A DNA stretch of 6,175 bases. It comes from JANXSS01 sp025356535 (GTDB taxonomy: Bacteria > Pseudomonadota > Gammaproteobacteria > Burkholderiales > Burkholderiaceae_D). The position numbers and the translations under genes are program-made. Shown here in pieces: positions 1 to 5,243 of the stretch (its first letter is position 1; each line of letters opens with the position of its first letter). The DNA lies in contig JAYUMU010000068.1 of the NCBI GenBank assembly GCA_043762325.1, forward strand, positions 1 through 6,175, given 5' to 3'. The notes beneath the pieces were generated by a model. The model had not been told where the DNA came from and did no database searches. It saw only the letters and a program-made list of their open reading frames with translations.

Positions 1-2
1 AG

Positions 3-650
3 ATCAAGCGTGCGCAGATCACTGCCAAGGCCGGCAACCTGGTCGAGGCGCGCCGCCTGCTGCATGAAATCAATCCGGAAGGCGAGCACGACCAGGCCCA
101 GGTGGCGTTGGCCGAAGCGCAGGTGCTGCGCGATGCGAACCAGGGTACGGCTGCGTCGACGGTGCTGGGCGATGCGTTGAAGCGCTATCCGAACAACACC
201 GAACTGCTGTACGACTTCGCCATGGTCGCCGAAAAGGCGAACAACCTGGAGGTCATGGAAAAAGCCCTGCGCCGGGTGATCGAGCTGGCGCCGGCCAACC
301 AGAATGCCTACAACGCGCTCGGCTATTCACTGGCTGAACGCAACATCCGCCTGCCGGAAGCCTATGTCTTGATCGAAAAAGCGCTGACGATCGCACCGGA
401 CGATCCGTTCATCATGGATAGCCTGGGCTGGGTACAGTTCCGGCTCGGCAAATTGAAGGAAGCCGAAGACCTGCTGCGGCGCGCCTATGCAACCCGTCCC
501 GATCCGGAAATCGCCGTGCATCTCGGCGAAGTCCTGTGGGTCAAGGGCCAGAAAGACGATGCGCAGAAATTCTGGCGCGACGCCAATACCAAGGATCCGA
601 AAAACGATGCCCTGAAAAGCACGCTGGCCCGCCTGCGCGTGAGCCTGTAG
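3..650 (+). CDS. TPR-repeat protein, C-terminal part (5' end outside window)
   Basis: The reading frame is already open at the left edge (first full codon at position 3) and runs 215 codons to a TAG at 648-650. This is therefore the C-terminal part of a longer protein, and the GTG at 102 is internal rather than the start. The visible part consists of tandem tetratricopeptide repeats. Typical TPR helix pairs are seen around NAYNALGYSLAE, PDDPFIMDSLGWVQFRLG and KEAEDLLRRAYATRPDP, with the conserved small/aromatic pattern and a Pro at helix ends. I count about four repeats from residue 60 onward. TPRs are protein-interaction scaffolds; no catalytic motif is visible, so the partner is unknown. 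Large TPR proteins commonly sit directly upstream of lolB in Burkholderiales (recalled, not checked). The stop lies 4 nt before lolB, so the two are probably co-transcribed. Whether it is periplasmic or a lipoprotein cannot be judged without the N terminus. Confidence 0.9.
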   Translation: MKRAQITAKAGNLVEARRLLHEINPEGEHDQAQVALAEAQVLRDANQGTAASTVLGDALKRYPNNTELLYDFAMVAEKANNLEVMEKALRRVIELAPANQNAYNALGYSLAERNIRLPEAYVLIEKALTIAPDDPFIMDSLGWVQFRLGKLKEAEDLLRRAYATRPDPEIAVHLGEVLWVKGQKDDAQKFWRDANTKDPKNDALKSTLARLRVSL

Positions 651-654
651 GCGG

Positions 655-1326
655 ATGCGGTTTTCCGATACCGTGCCCGCGCGCGCTGCGCGCCCGGTGC
701 TGACCACATTCTTGCTGGCCACCGTGCTCGGGGGATGCGCCAGCCTGCAGGCGCCGGTGCTGCCACCTGCAGCGGAAATTGCCGCCATTCCGACGCTGCA
801 GCGCACCTTTCATGAGGCAATCGACCTGAGCGGGCGCCTGTCGCTGCGCTATGAACAGAACGGCGCACCGCAGGCGCTCGACGGCAAGTTCGCCTGGAAC
901 CAGACGGCAACCGGCGCCCACATCACCCTGCAGACGCCGTTCGGACAGACCCTGGCGACCATCGACGTGACGCCGCAGGCCTCCGTCCTGATGCAGAGCG
1001 GGCAGCCGCCCCGCAGCGAAGCCAATGTCGATGCACTGACGGCCAATGCCCTGGGCTGGCCGCTGCCGATTGCCGGCCTGCGCAACTGGCTGCAGGGCTT
1101 TGCAACCGATGCGCGCGGCGCGCCCTATGTCGCCCGCGCCGACGCCATCGGCGACGCCGCCTTCGTCAATACTGCCGACGGCTGGCTGATTCACTACACC
1201 GTCTGGGAGGGCGCCGAGAGTGCGGGCGGCGGCGCCCGGCCGCGCCGCATCGACTTGCAGCGTCTCACCAGCCAGGCCGGCAATGTGGTGTTGCGCATCG
1301 TGCTCGACACGTGGCAGCCGCGGTGA
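655..1326 (+). CDS. lolB: Outer-membrane lipoprotein receptor LolB
   Basis: This encodes 223 aa, close to the usual LolB length (about 207 in E. coli). LolB is the outer-membrane end of the Lol pathway: it takes lipoproteins from the periplasmic carrier LolA and inserts them in the outer membrane, and is itself a lipoprotein. The sequence shows a signal peptide with Arg residues at 10 and 13, a hydrophobic stretch at 15-25 and a lipobox LGGC with the lipidated Cys at 28. Ala at +2 (no Asp retention signal) fits outer-membrane sorting. The mature part has LSGRLSLRYE near residue 60, a repeated beta-strand pattern, and GWPLPIAGLRNWLQG near residues 140-154, a hallmark of LolB. The ATG at 655 is preceded by AGGCGG with almost no spacing, so initiation probably depends on coupling to the TPR gene, whose stop is 4 nt upstream. 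GTG at 673 is an alternative start that would keep the signal peptide. The 3' end abuts ispE. Confidence 0.92.
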   Translation: MRFSDTVPARAARPVLTTFLLATVLGGCASLQAPVLPPAAEIAAIPTLQRTFHEAIDLSGRLSLRYEQNGAPQALDGKFAWNQTATGAHITLQTPFGQTLATIDVTPQASVLMQSGQPPRSEANVDALTANALGWPLPIAGLRNWLQGFATDARGAPYVARADAIGDAAFVNTADGWLIHYTVWEGAESAGGGARPRRIDLQRLTSQAGNVVLRIVLDTWQPR

Positions 1327-1367
1327 GCGGTGCAACGAAAGCAGCACTGCCTGGCTGCACATCGTCC

Positions 1368-1383
1368 GTGCCGCTGCCGGCAC
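1368..1383 (+). other. Hairpin immediately before the preferred ispE start
   Basis: GTGCCG (1368-1373) and CGGCAC (1378-1383) are perfect reverse complements around a 4-nt loop, ending 2 nt before the ATG at 1386. It occupies the place where a ribosome binding site would be. In RNA it could hinder new initiation and make ispE translation depend on ribosomes arriving from lolB. The pairing is seen; the effect is inference. GC-rich sequence gives such stems by chance fairly often. Confidence 0.35.
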
Positions 1384-1385
1384 GC

Positions 1386-2276
1386 ATGGCGAACTGCGCC
1401 GCGCCGGCCAAGCTCAACCTCTTCCTGCATGTGACCGGGCGTCGTGACGACGGCTACCACCTGCTGCAGACCGTTTTCCAGCTCCTCGACCATGGTGATC
1501 TGATGCATTTCACGCGCCGCGATGACGGTGTCGTGCGCCGCATCGGCACCCTTGCCGGCGTGGCCGAAGCAGACGACCTGACGGTGCGCGCCGCGCGCCT
1601 GCTGCAGCGAGAGATGGCGGTACGGAGCGGCCACCCGGCGCCCGGTGTCGACATCGAGATCGACAAGCGCCTGCCGATGGGCGGCGGCCTGGGCGGCGGC
1701 TCCTCGGACGCGGCAACGACGCTGCTGGCGCTCAACCGGCTGTGGGATGCCGGGCTGTCGCGCCGGGAGCTGATGGCGCTCGGCCTGCAGCTTGGCGCCG
1801 ACGTGCCGTTTTTCATCTTCGGCCAGAATGCCTTTGCCGAAGGAATCGGCGAGACTCTGGTTGCCGTCGACACGCCGGATTGCTGGTATGTCGTCATCGA
1901 GCCGGGGGTGATCGTGCCGACGGCGACAATCTTCAGCTCAACGCGTTTGACAAGAGATAGCAAAGCCGTCAGAATAGCGGACTTTTCCAGGGCGCCGATC
2001 GGCTTCGGAAAAAACGATTTGCAAGACGTTGCGGCAGCCTTGCATGCACCGATAGCCGCAGCGATCGACTGGCTCGGAAAATTCGGCGCCGCACGCATGA
2101 CCGGCTCCGGCGCCTGTGTCTTCTGCGCTTTCGGCCGCGAGACGGATGCCGAGGCTGCGGTCAGGGCAACGCAGGCCCGGATCGCCGGCGCAGCGGGAGA
2201 TGGGGCAGGACAGTGGCAGGTGTGGAAAGCGAAAGCCTTGAAACAACATCCGCTGAAGAATTTGCAGCAATCGTAG
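1386..2276 (+). CDS. ispE: 4-diphosphocytidyl-2-C-methyl-D-erythritol kinase IspE
   Basis: IspE is a cytoplasmic GHMP-family kinase that phosphorylates CDP-ME with ATP to CDP-ME-2-phosphate in the MEP route to isoprenoid precursors. From the ATG at 1386 it gives 296 aa (E. coli 283). The N-terminal motif PAKLNLFL carries the catalytic Lys (K9). The glycine-rich ATP loop PMGGGLGGGSSDA spans residues 97-109. GADVPF supplies the catalytic Asp (D139), and the third GHMP motif MTGSGACVF starts at 238. With this start the motifs fall within a few residues of their E. coli positions, which is why I prefer it. It has no clear Shine-Dalgarno, and a 6-bp hairpin (1368-1383) sits just before it. An in-frame GTG at 1323 overlaps the lolB stop as GTGA and would add 21 residues without family resemblance; the GTG at 1311 is also in frame. 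Either arrangement implies coupling to lolB. The C terminus (KALKQHPLKNL) matches the usual IspE ending. Confidence 0.96.
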   Translation: MANCAAPAKLNLFLHVTGRRDDGYHLLQTVFQLLDHGDLMHFTRRDDGVVRRIGTLAGVAEADDLTVRAARLLQREMAVRSGHPAPGVDIEIDKRLPMGGGLGGGSSDAATTLLALNRLWDAGLSRRELMALGLQLGADVPFFIFGQNAFAEGIGETLVAVDTPDCWYVVIEPGVIVPTATIFSSTRLTRDSKAVRIADFSRAPIGFGKNDLQDVAAALHAPIAAAIDWLGKFGAARMTGSGACVFCAFGRETDAEAAVRATQARIAGAAGDGAGQWQVWKAKALKQHPLKNLQQS

Positions 2277-2295
2277 TCAAAGAATTCGTTTGTCA

Positions 2296-2324
2296 TTGCA
2301 TTGCTCGCCACACATGGCGAGAAT
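2296..2324 (+). promoter_or_regulatory. Possible sigma-70-type promoter for tRNA-Gln
   Basis: TTGCAT (2296-2301, 3 of 6 consensus bases) and GAGAAT (2319-2324, 4 of 6) are separated by exactly 17 nt and followed by a G/C-rich stretch (ACGGGACGG), as is common at stringently controlled tRNA promoters. A start near 2331 would give a leader of about 17 nt before the tRNA. A better -35-like TTGTCA at 2290-2295 has a poor spacing. The match is weak, so this remains a suggestion; the tRNA could also be carried by read-through from ispE. Confidence 0.28.
2304..2321 (+). other. 7-bp stem-loop between ispE and tRNA-Gln
   Basis: CTCGCCA (2304-2310) pairs perfectly with TGGCGAG (2315-2321) around a CACA loop. 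No T-run follows, so it is not a normal intrinsic terminator. It may be an mRNA 3'-end or processing structure that separates ispE mRNA from the tRNA, or a chance palindrome. It overlaps the spacer of the proposed tRNA promoter, so the two interpretations compete. Confidence 0.45.
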
Positions 2325-2347
2325 ACGGGACGGACAAAAAGTTGCGT

Positions 2348-2424
2348 AGGGGAATCGCCAAGCCGGTTAAGGCACTGGATTTTGATTCCAGCATTCGAAG
2401 GTTCGAATCCTTCTTCCCCTGCCA
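2348..2424 (+). tRNA. tRNA-Gln (anticodon TTG), CCA encoded
   Basis: A full cloverleaf can be folded by eye in 77 nt. The acceptor stem is AGGGGAA (2348-2354) with TTCCCCT (2414-2420). The D stem is GCC (2357-2359) with GGC (2371-2373). The anticodon stem is CTGGA (2375-2379) with TCCAG (2387-2391), and its loop TTTTGAT holds anticodon TTG at 2382-2384. The T stem is GAAGG (2397-2401) with CCTTC (2409-2413) around the loop TTCGAAT. The discriminator base is G2421 and the CCA is encoded at 2422-2424. It reads CAA (and CAG by wobble) codons. The first pair is A1-U72 rather than the U1-A72 of E. coli tRNA-Gln; it is still a weak pair, and G73 is kept, which fits glutaminyl-tRNA synthetase identity rules. 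The gene sits alone between ispE and prs and is followed by a terminator. Confidence 0.98.
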
Positions 2425-2488
2425 TTCATCACTTCACTACATGCACGATGCGAAGGGCCGGACAAAGCAGGACGTACCGGTGCCGCCG

Positions 2489-2532
2489 AGCCGCCACCGC
2501 GAGACTGTTGCAGTCGGGCCTGGCGGCTTTTT
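2489..2532 (+). terminator. Intrinsic terminator after tRNA-Gln
   Basis: AGCCGCCA (2489-2496) pairs perfectly with TGGCGGCT (2521-2528), and the RNA stem continues into T2528-2532 followed by CTT. Inside, GACTG (2503-2507) pairs with CAGTC (2511-2515) around a 3-nt loop, with a short internal loop between the two stems. The long GC stem plus T-run is a good rho-independent terminator. It would end the tRNA (and any ispE read-through) transcript and means prs needs its own promoter downstream, within 2529-2583, or partial read-through. Confidence 0.75.
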
Positions 2533-2583
2533 CTTGCGCGCCCCGATGAACGTCGTGTTGGCTGATTTTATTGATCGTTTTTC

Positions 2584-2587
2584 AGGA
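2584..2587 (+). promoter_or_regulatory. Ribosome binding site of prs
   Basis: AGGA lies 5 nt upstream of the ATG at 2593. Together with the conserved N-terminal protein sequence it fixes the prs start. I could not identify a convincing -35/-10 pair in the A/T-richer stretch 2550-2583, although one is expected there. Confidence 0.7.
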
Positions 2588-2592
2588 ATTCC

Positions 2593-3543
2593 ATGGCACT
2601 CGAAAACCTGATGGTTTTTACCGGTAATGCAAACCCGGAGCTGGCTCTGGGCGTGGCGCGCCACCTTGGCATACCGCTTGGCAAGGCAGTCGTGTCGAAG
2701 TTCTCGGACGGCGAAGTCGTCGTCGAGATCAACGAGAACGTGCGTGGCAAGGATGTCTTCGTGCTGCAATCGACCTGCGCACCGACCAACGACAATCTGA
2801 TGGAAATCATGCTGATGGTCGATGCCCTGAAGCGCGCATCGGCCGGACGCATCACGGCGGCGATTCCCTACTACGGTTATGCACGCCAGGACCGGCGTCC
2901 GCGTTCGGCGCGGGTGGCGATCTCGGCCAAGGTCGTGGCCAACATGCTGCAGGAAGCCGGCGTCGAGCGCGTGCTGATCATGGATCTGCATGCCGACCAG
3001 ATACAGGGGTTTTTCGATATTCCGGTCGACAACATCTATGCCTCGCCGATCCTGCTCTCGGACCTGGTGAGCAAGAACTACGACGACCTGCTGGTGGTCT
3101 CGCCCGACGTCGGCGGCGTGGTGCGGGCGCGGGCGCTGGCCAAGCGGCTCGATTGCGACCTGGCGATCATCGACAAGCGCCGGCCGAAAGCCAATGTGTC
3201 CGAGGTCATGAACATCATCGGCGACGTGTACGGCCGCAACTGCGTGATCATGGACGACATGGTCGACACCGCCGGCACGCTGACCAAGGCCGCTGAAGTG
3301 CTCAAGGAGCGCGGCGCCAAGAAAGTCGTCGCGTACTGTACCCACGCCGTGCTGTCGGGCCCGGCAATCGACCGCATCAACGAGTCCACGCTCGATGAAC
3401 TGGTCGTCACCGACACGATCCCCCTGTCGCCGCTGGCGCGTGCCTGCACCAAGATACGCGTGCTGTCCTGCGCCGAAGTGCTGGCCGAGACCTTCCGCCG
3501 CATCACCACCGGCGACTCGGTCATGTCGCTGTTTGCAGATTGA
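2593..3543 (+). CDS. prs: Ribose-phosphate pyrophosphokinase (PRPP synthetase)
   Basis: This encodes 316 aa, the standard length for class I bacterial PRPP synthetase (315 in E. coli). The enzyme transfers pyrophosphate from ATP to ribose 5-phosphate, making PRPP for purine, pyrimidine, NAD, histidine and tryptophan synthesis; it acts in the cytoplasm as a hexamer and is inhibited by ADP. Motifs in order are KFSDGE near residue 36, the ATP-binding RQDRR segment near 98-102, and DLHADQIQGFF from 131 with the metal-binding His at 133. DKRRP follows at 194-198 (catalytic flexible-loop Lys and Arg), and the PRPP-binding loop DDMVDTAGT at 221-229 has its acidic ribose-binding residues intact. All key residues are present. 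It lies after the tRNA terminator and 108 nt ahead of rplY with no strong terminator between, so prs and rplY may share a transcript. Confidence 0.98.
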   Translation: MALENLMVFTGNANPELALGVARHLGIPLGKAVVSKFSDGEVVVEINENVRGKDVFVLQSTCAPTNDNLMEIMLMVDALKRASAGRITAAIPYYGYARQDRRPRSARVAISAKVVANMLQEAGVERVLIMDLHADQIQGFFDIPVDNIYASPILLSDLVSKNYDDLLVVSPDVGGVVRARALAKRLDCDLAIIDKRRPKANVSEVMNIIGDVYGRNCVIMDDMVDTAGTLTKAAEVLKERGAKKVVAYCTHAVLSGPAIDRINESTLDELVVTDTIPLSPLARACTKIRVLSCAEVLAETFRRITTGDSVMSLFAD

Positions 3544-3555
3544 TTTGAATTTACC

Positions 3556-3580
3556 CGGATGCCGCCGTCGGCAGCATCCG
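3556..3580 (+). other. Stem-loop between prs and rplY (possible weak terminator or attenuator)
   Basis: CGGATGC (3556-3562) pairs with GCATCCG (3574-3580). After one C/A mismatch the stem continues with GCC (3564-3566) and GGC (3570-3572) around GTC. Only TTT follows, so termination would be inefficient. It could trim or attenuate prs transcripts, or be part of the structured rplY leader. Confidence 0.5.
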
Positions 3581-3586
3581 TTTCCG

Positions 3587-3606
3587 GTCCCCTGGTCGCG
3601 GGGGAC
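3587..3606 (+). other. Second stem-loop in the rplY leader
   Basis: GTCCCC (3587-3592) pairs with GGGGAC (3601-3606) around an 8-nt loop. A third possible stem, GCAGG (3614-3618) with CCTGC (3631-3635), lies 6 nt before the rplY Shine-Dalgarno. No T-run follows either stem. E. coli L25 is known to repress translation of its own mRNA; whether these stems do the same here is inference. Confidence 0.4.
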
Positions 3607-3641
3607 TGTAACCGCAGGGCACAATCCTGTCCTGCATCATT

Positions 3642-3645
3642 GGAG
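3642..3645 (+). promoter_or_regulatory. Ribosome binding site deciding the rplY start
   Basis: GGAG with a 6-nt spacer precedes the ATG at 3652. This supports 3652 over an in-frame ATG further upstream at 3559, which would place the coding start inside the leader hairpins and add residues unlike L25. Confidence 0.75.
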
Positions 3646-3651
3646 CAACAC

Positions 3652-4308
3652 ATGAAAGTCATCGCATTCGCACGCAATCTGCAGGGGACCGGAGCGAGCC
3701 GCCGCCTGCGCATTGCTGGCCAAACTCCCGGTATCGTCTATGGCGGCACCTCAGCGCCGGTCAACATCACGCTGGACCACAACGCGCTGTACCACGCGCT
3801 GAAAAAAGAAACCTTCCATTCATCGATCCTCGACCTCGAAGTCGATGGCAAGACGGAACAGGTACTGTTGCGCGATTTCCAGATGCACGCGTTCAAGCAA
3901 CTTGTGTTGCATGCGGATTTCCAGCGCGTCGATGCAAAATCGAAGATCCACGTGAAAGTGCCGCTGCACTTTATCAACGCCGACATTTCGCCAGCCGTCA
4001 AACTGTCGTCAGGCATCATCAGCCACGTGCTGACCGACCTCGACATCACCTGCTTGCCGAAAGACTTGCCGGAATTCGTGGAAATCGATCTGGCCGCGCT
4101 CGAAGTCGGCAATTCGATTCACCTCTCCGATGTCAAGCTGCCAGCCGGCGTGACCGCCGTGATCCATGGTGGCGATGACAATCCGACGATCGCGACTGCA
4201 TCGATCCCGGCCGGCAAGGTTGAAGCCGAAGGCGAAGCCACTGCCGCGGAAGCCGCTGCTGCGGCCGCCGCTGCTGCCGCGCCAGCGGTCGACAAGGACA
4301 AGAAGTAA
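3652..4308 (+). CDS. rplY: 50S ribosomal protein L25, long form (general stress protein Ctc / TL5 type)
   Basis: L25 binds 5S rRNA in the central protuberance of the 50S subunit. This product is 218 aa, the two-domain form (TL5 of Thermus, Ctc of Bacillus), against the 94-aa single-domain protein of E. coli. Residues 1 to about 92 are the 5S rRNA-binding beta-barrel, with RNLQGTGASRRLR, GQTPGIVYGG and LLRDFQMH as recognisable L25/TL5 features. Residues about 95-185 are the C-terminal beta domain (VPLHFIN, GISHVL-like turn, CLPKDLPEFVEIDL, SIHLSDVKLP). The last 30 residues are low complexity: an acidic/Ala stretch with ten consecutive Ala at 201-210, then PAVDKDKK. The tail is encoded by mixed GCN codons, not a simple DNA repeat. 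A clear GGAG fixes the start; the leader carries several hairpins and a strong terminator follows. In Bacillus, Ctc is stress-induced; regulation here is not shown by the sequence. Confidence 0.96.
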   Translation: MKVIAFARNLQGTGASRRLRIAGQTPGIVYGGTSAPVNITLDHNALYHALKKETFHSSILDLEVDGKTEQVLLRDFQMHAFKQLVLHADFQRVDAKSKIHVKVPLHFINADISPAVKLSSGIISHVLTDLDITCLPKDLPEFVEIDLAALEVGNSIHLSDVKLPAGVTAVIHGGDDNPTIATASIPAGKVEAEGEATAAEAAAAAAAAAAPAVDKDKK

Positions 4309-4314
4309 TTCGCC

Positions 4315-4347
4315 GGAACGGGTCGGCGCGCACTTCGGCGCCGTTCC
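4315..4347 (+). other. Stem-loop after rplY, upstream of the terminator
   Basis: GGAACGG (4315-4321) pairs perfectly with CCGTTCC (4341-4347), enclosing a GC-rich 19-nt loop that can pair further. No T-run follows. It starts 7 nt after the rplY stop and may protect the 3' end of the mRNA, with the true terminator 15 nt further on. Confidence 0.5.
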
Positions 4348-4361
4348 TGCTCCAGCATCCG

Positions 4362-4397
4362 CCCGCCCTTGGCGCCCTGCGCCGATGGCGGGTTTTT
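4362..4397 (+). terminator. Intrinsic terminator after rplY
   Basis: CCCGCC (4362-4367) pairs with GGCGGG (4387-4392). Inside this, GGCGC (4371-4375) pairs with GCGCC (4379-4383) around a 3-nt loop, and the intervening CTT/GAT can partly pair. TTTTT follows at 4393-4397, then AA and another TTTTT to 4404. This is the clearest rho-independent terminator in the window and should close the prs-rplY unit. Confidence 0.85.
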
Positions 4398-4428
4398 AAT
4401 TTTTCGACTCGCATTCTCTGATTCCACC

Positions 4429-5013
4429 ATGCCCATCCACCTGATCGTCGGCCTCGGTAACCCAGGCCCGGAATATGAACAGACCCGGCACAATGCCGGT
4501 TTCTGGCTGGTCGACAACCTGGCCCAGAACTGTGGCGCACGCCTTGCCCGTGAAAGCCGCTACAACGCCTTGCTGGCAAAGACGTCGATCAAGGGCCAGG
4601 AAGTGTGGCTGCTCGAGCCGCAGACCTTCATGAACCGCTCGGGACAATCGGTCGGCGCGGTGGCAAATTTCTACAAGATCGCAGCAGGCGAAGTGCTGGT
4701 GGTGCACGACGAACTGGATCTGGCGCCGGGTGTCGCGCGCCTGAAGAAAGGTGGCTCGGCCGGCGGTCACAATGGCTTGAAAGACATCACTGCCGCGCTC
4801 GGCACACAGGATTACTGGCGCCTGCGTATCGGCATCGGCCATCCGCGCGAGCTGGGATTGAATCAGGCAGTGGTCGACTTCGTGCTGCACCGGCCGCGCA
4901 AGGAAGAACAGGCCGACATCAATGCCGCCATCGACGATGCCCTGGCCGTGATGCCGTTGATCTGCGCGGGCGAGACCAATGCAGCAATGCTTCAATTACA
5001 TACTTCCAAATAA
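4429..5013 (+). CDS. pth: Peptidyl-tRNA hydrolase
   Basis: Pth cleaves the ester bond of peptidyl-tRNAs that drop off stalled ribosomes, recycling tRNA; it is cytoplasmic and essential in E. coli. The product is 194 aa, the same length as the E. coli enzyme. The N-terminal signature VGLGNPGPEYEQTRHNAGF gives N11 and the catalytic H21. QTFMNRSG contains M68 and N69, HDELDL contains D94, and GGSAGGHNGLKDI contains N115: every residue known to matter in E. coli Pth is present. The ATG at 4429 is chosen because the family signature begins here; there is no recognisable Shine-Dalgarno in the pyrimidine-rich upstream stretch. The gene begins 24 nt after the end of the rplY terminator's T-rich tail, so its promoter must overlap or lie within the terminator, or it is expressed by read-through. 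Following rplY, it forms a translation-related pair. Confidence 0.98.
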   Translation: MPIHLIVGLGNPGPEYEQTRHNAGFWLVDNLAQNCGARLARESRYNALLAKTSIKGQEVWLLEPQTFMNRSGQSVGAVANFYKIAAGEVLVVHDELDLAPGVARLKKGGSAGGHNGLKDITAALGTQDYWRLRIGIGHPRELGLNQAVVDFVLHRPRKEEQADINAAIDDALAVMPLICAGETNAAMLQLHTSK

Positions 5014-5034
5014 GAAGACGCTCACCCAACCAGC

Positions 5035-5062
5035 GTTACGCACGACACTTTCGACGTATATT
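5035..5062 (+). promoter_or_regulatory. Possible promoter for the membrane-protein/patatin pair
   Basis: TATATT at 5057-5062 matches the -10 consensus in 5 of 6 bases and is conspicuous in this GC-rich spacer. GTTACG at 5035-5040, 16 nt upstream, is a weak -35 (3 of 6). Transcription would begin near 5069, within the hairpin 5062-5080, and give a leader of roughly 180 nt containing the repeats. Confidence 0.3.
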
Positions 5063-5130
5063 GCGCACTTGCGGTGCGCACGTACGCGCTGCCGCGTGCC
5101 GCCCTGGAACCGTGAACGTGACAGCATTCC

Positions 5131-5160
5131 GGTACCAGGCACGGTACCAGGCACGGTGCC
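5131..5160. repeat. Tandem 12-bp repeat, about 2.5 copies
   Basis: GGTACCAGGCAC occurs at 5131-5142 and again, identical, at 5143-5154, followed by a half copy GGTGCC with one change. GGTACC is itself a palindrome, so the two copies can fold as a 6-bp stem with loop AGGCAC, and GGCAC-G-GTGCC is a further small palindrome. Repeats of this sort can be REP-like elements scattered in a genome, or a protein-binding site; one window cannot tell which. Confidence 0.75.
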
Positions 5161-5165
5161 GAAGT

Positions 5166-5200
5166 CCGGACCGAGCCCGGGTGCCTGCGCCGGACCGAGC
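5166..5200. repeat. 11-bp direct repeat CCGGACCGAGC
   Basis: CCGGACCGAGC is found at 5166-5176 and again at 5190-5200, a period of 24 nt, that is about two helical turns. It follows directly after the 12-bp tandem repeat. Equal phasing on the DNA helix is compatible with paired binding of a regulator, but local duplication is the simpler explanation. Confidence 0.65.
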
Positions 5201-5238
5201 GAAAAGCCGATGCTGCGCACCGGTTCCCTTCAACCACC

Positions 5239-5243
5239 GAGGT
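5239..5243 (+). promoter_or_regulatory. Ribosome binding site of the membrane-protein gene
   Basis: GAGGT with a 7-nt spacer precedes the ATG at 5251. It is one of the better Shine-Dalgarno matches in the window and supports both the start and the reality of this otherwise unrecognised gene. Confidence 0.7.

Noticed and set aside
541..1383. Minus-strand open frame (280 codons) opposite the TPR gene and lolB
   Set aside because: It crosses the boundary of two well-supported plus-strand genes and shows no recognisable protein features.
2348..2424. tRNA-Gln as an integration site for a mobile element
   Set aside because: No duplicate of the tRNA 3' end, no integrase and no foreign-looking genes follow within the window. 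The repeated CGGACAAA on both sides (2331 and 2459) is too short to count.
1454..2425. Long minus-strand open frame (323 codons) opposite ispE and the tRNA
   Set aside because: Its first codons are the reverse complement of the tRNA-Gln (a common false gene start), and the rest mirrors ispE, whose motifs are all intact. It is a product of high GC codon bias.
2437..2550. Small gene between tRNA-Gln and prs
   Set aside because: The stretch is fully accounted for by the terminator hairpin and the prs upstream region, and the frames here are remnants of reading through the tRNA.
2437..3624. Very long minus-strand open frame (395 codons) opposite prs
   Set aside because: It is antisense to a fully conserved prs, covers the tRNA terminator and the rplY leader, is rich in His/Arg/Asp without domain pattern, and has no ribosome binding site.
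3559..3651. Upstream extension of rplY to an ATG at 3559
   Set aside because: The added residues resemble nothing in L25, run through the leader hairpins, and the good GGAG is positioned for the ATG at 3652.
4369..4428. Upstream extension of pth to a TTG at 4369
   Set aside because: It would begin inside the rplY terminator stem; the conserved Pth N terminus starts at 4429.
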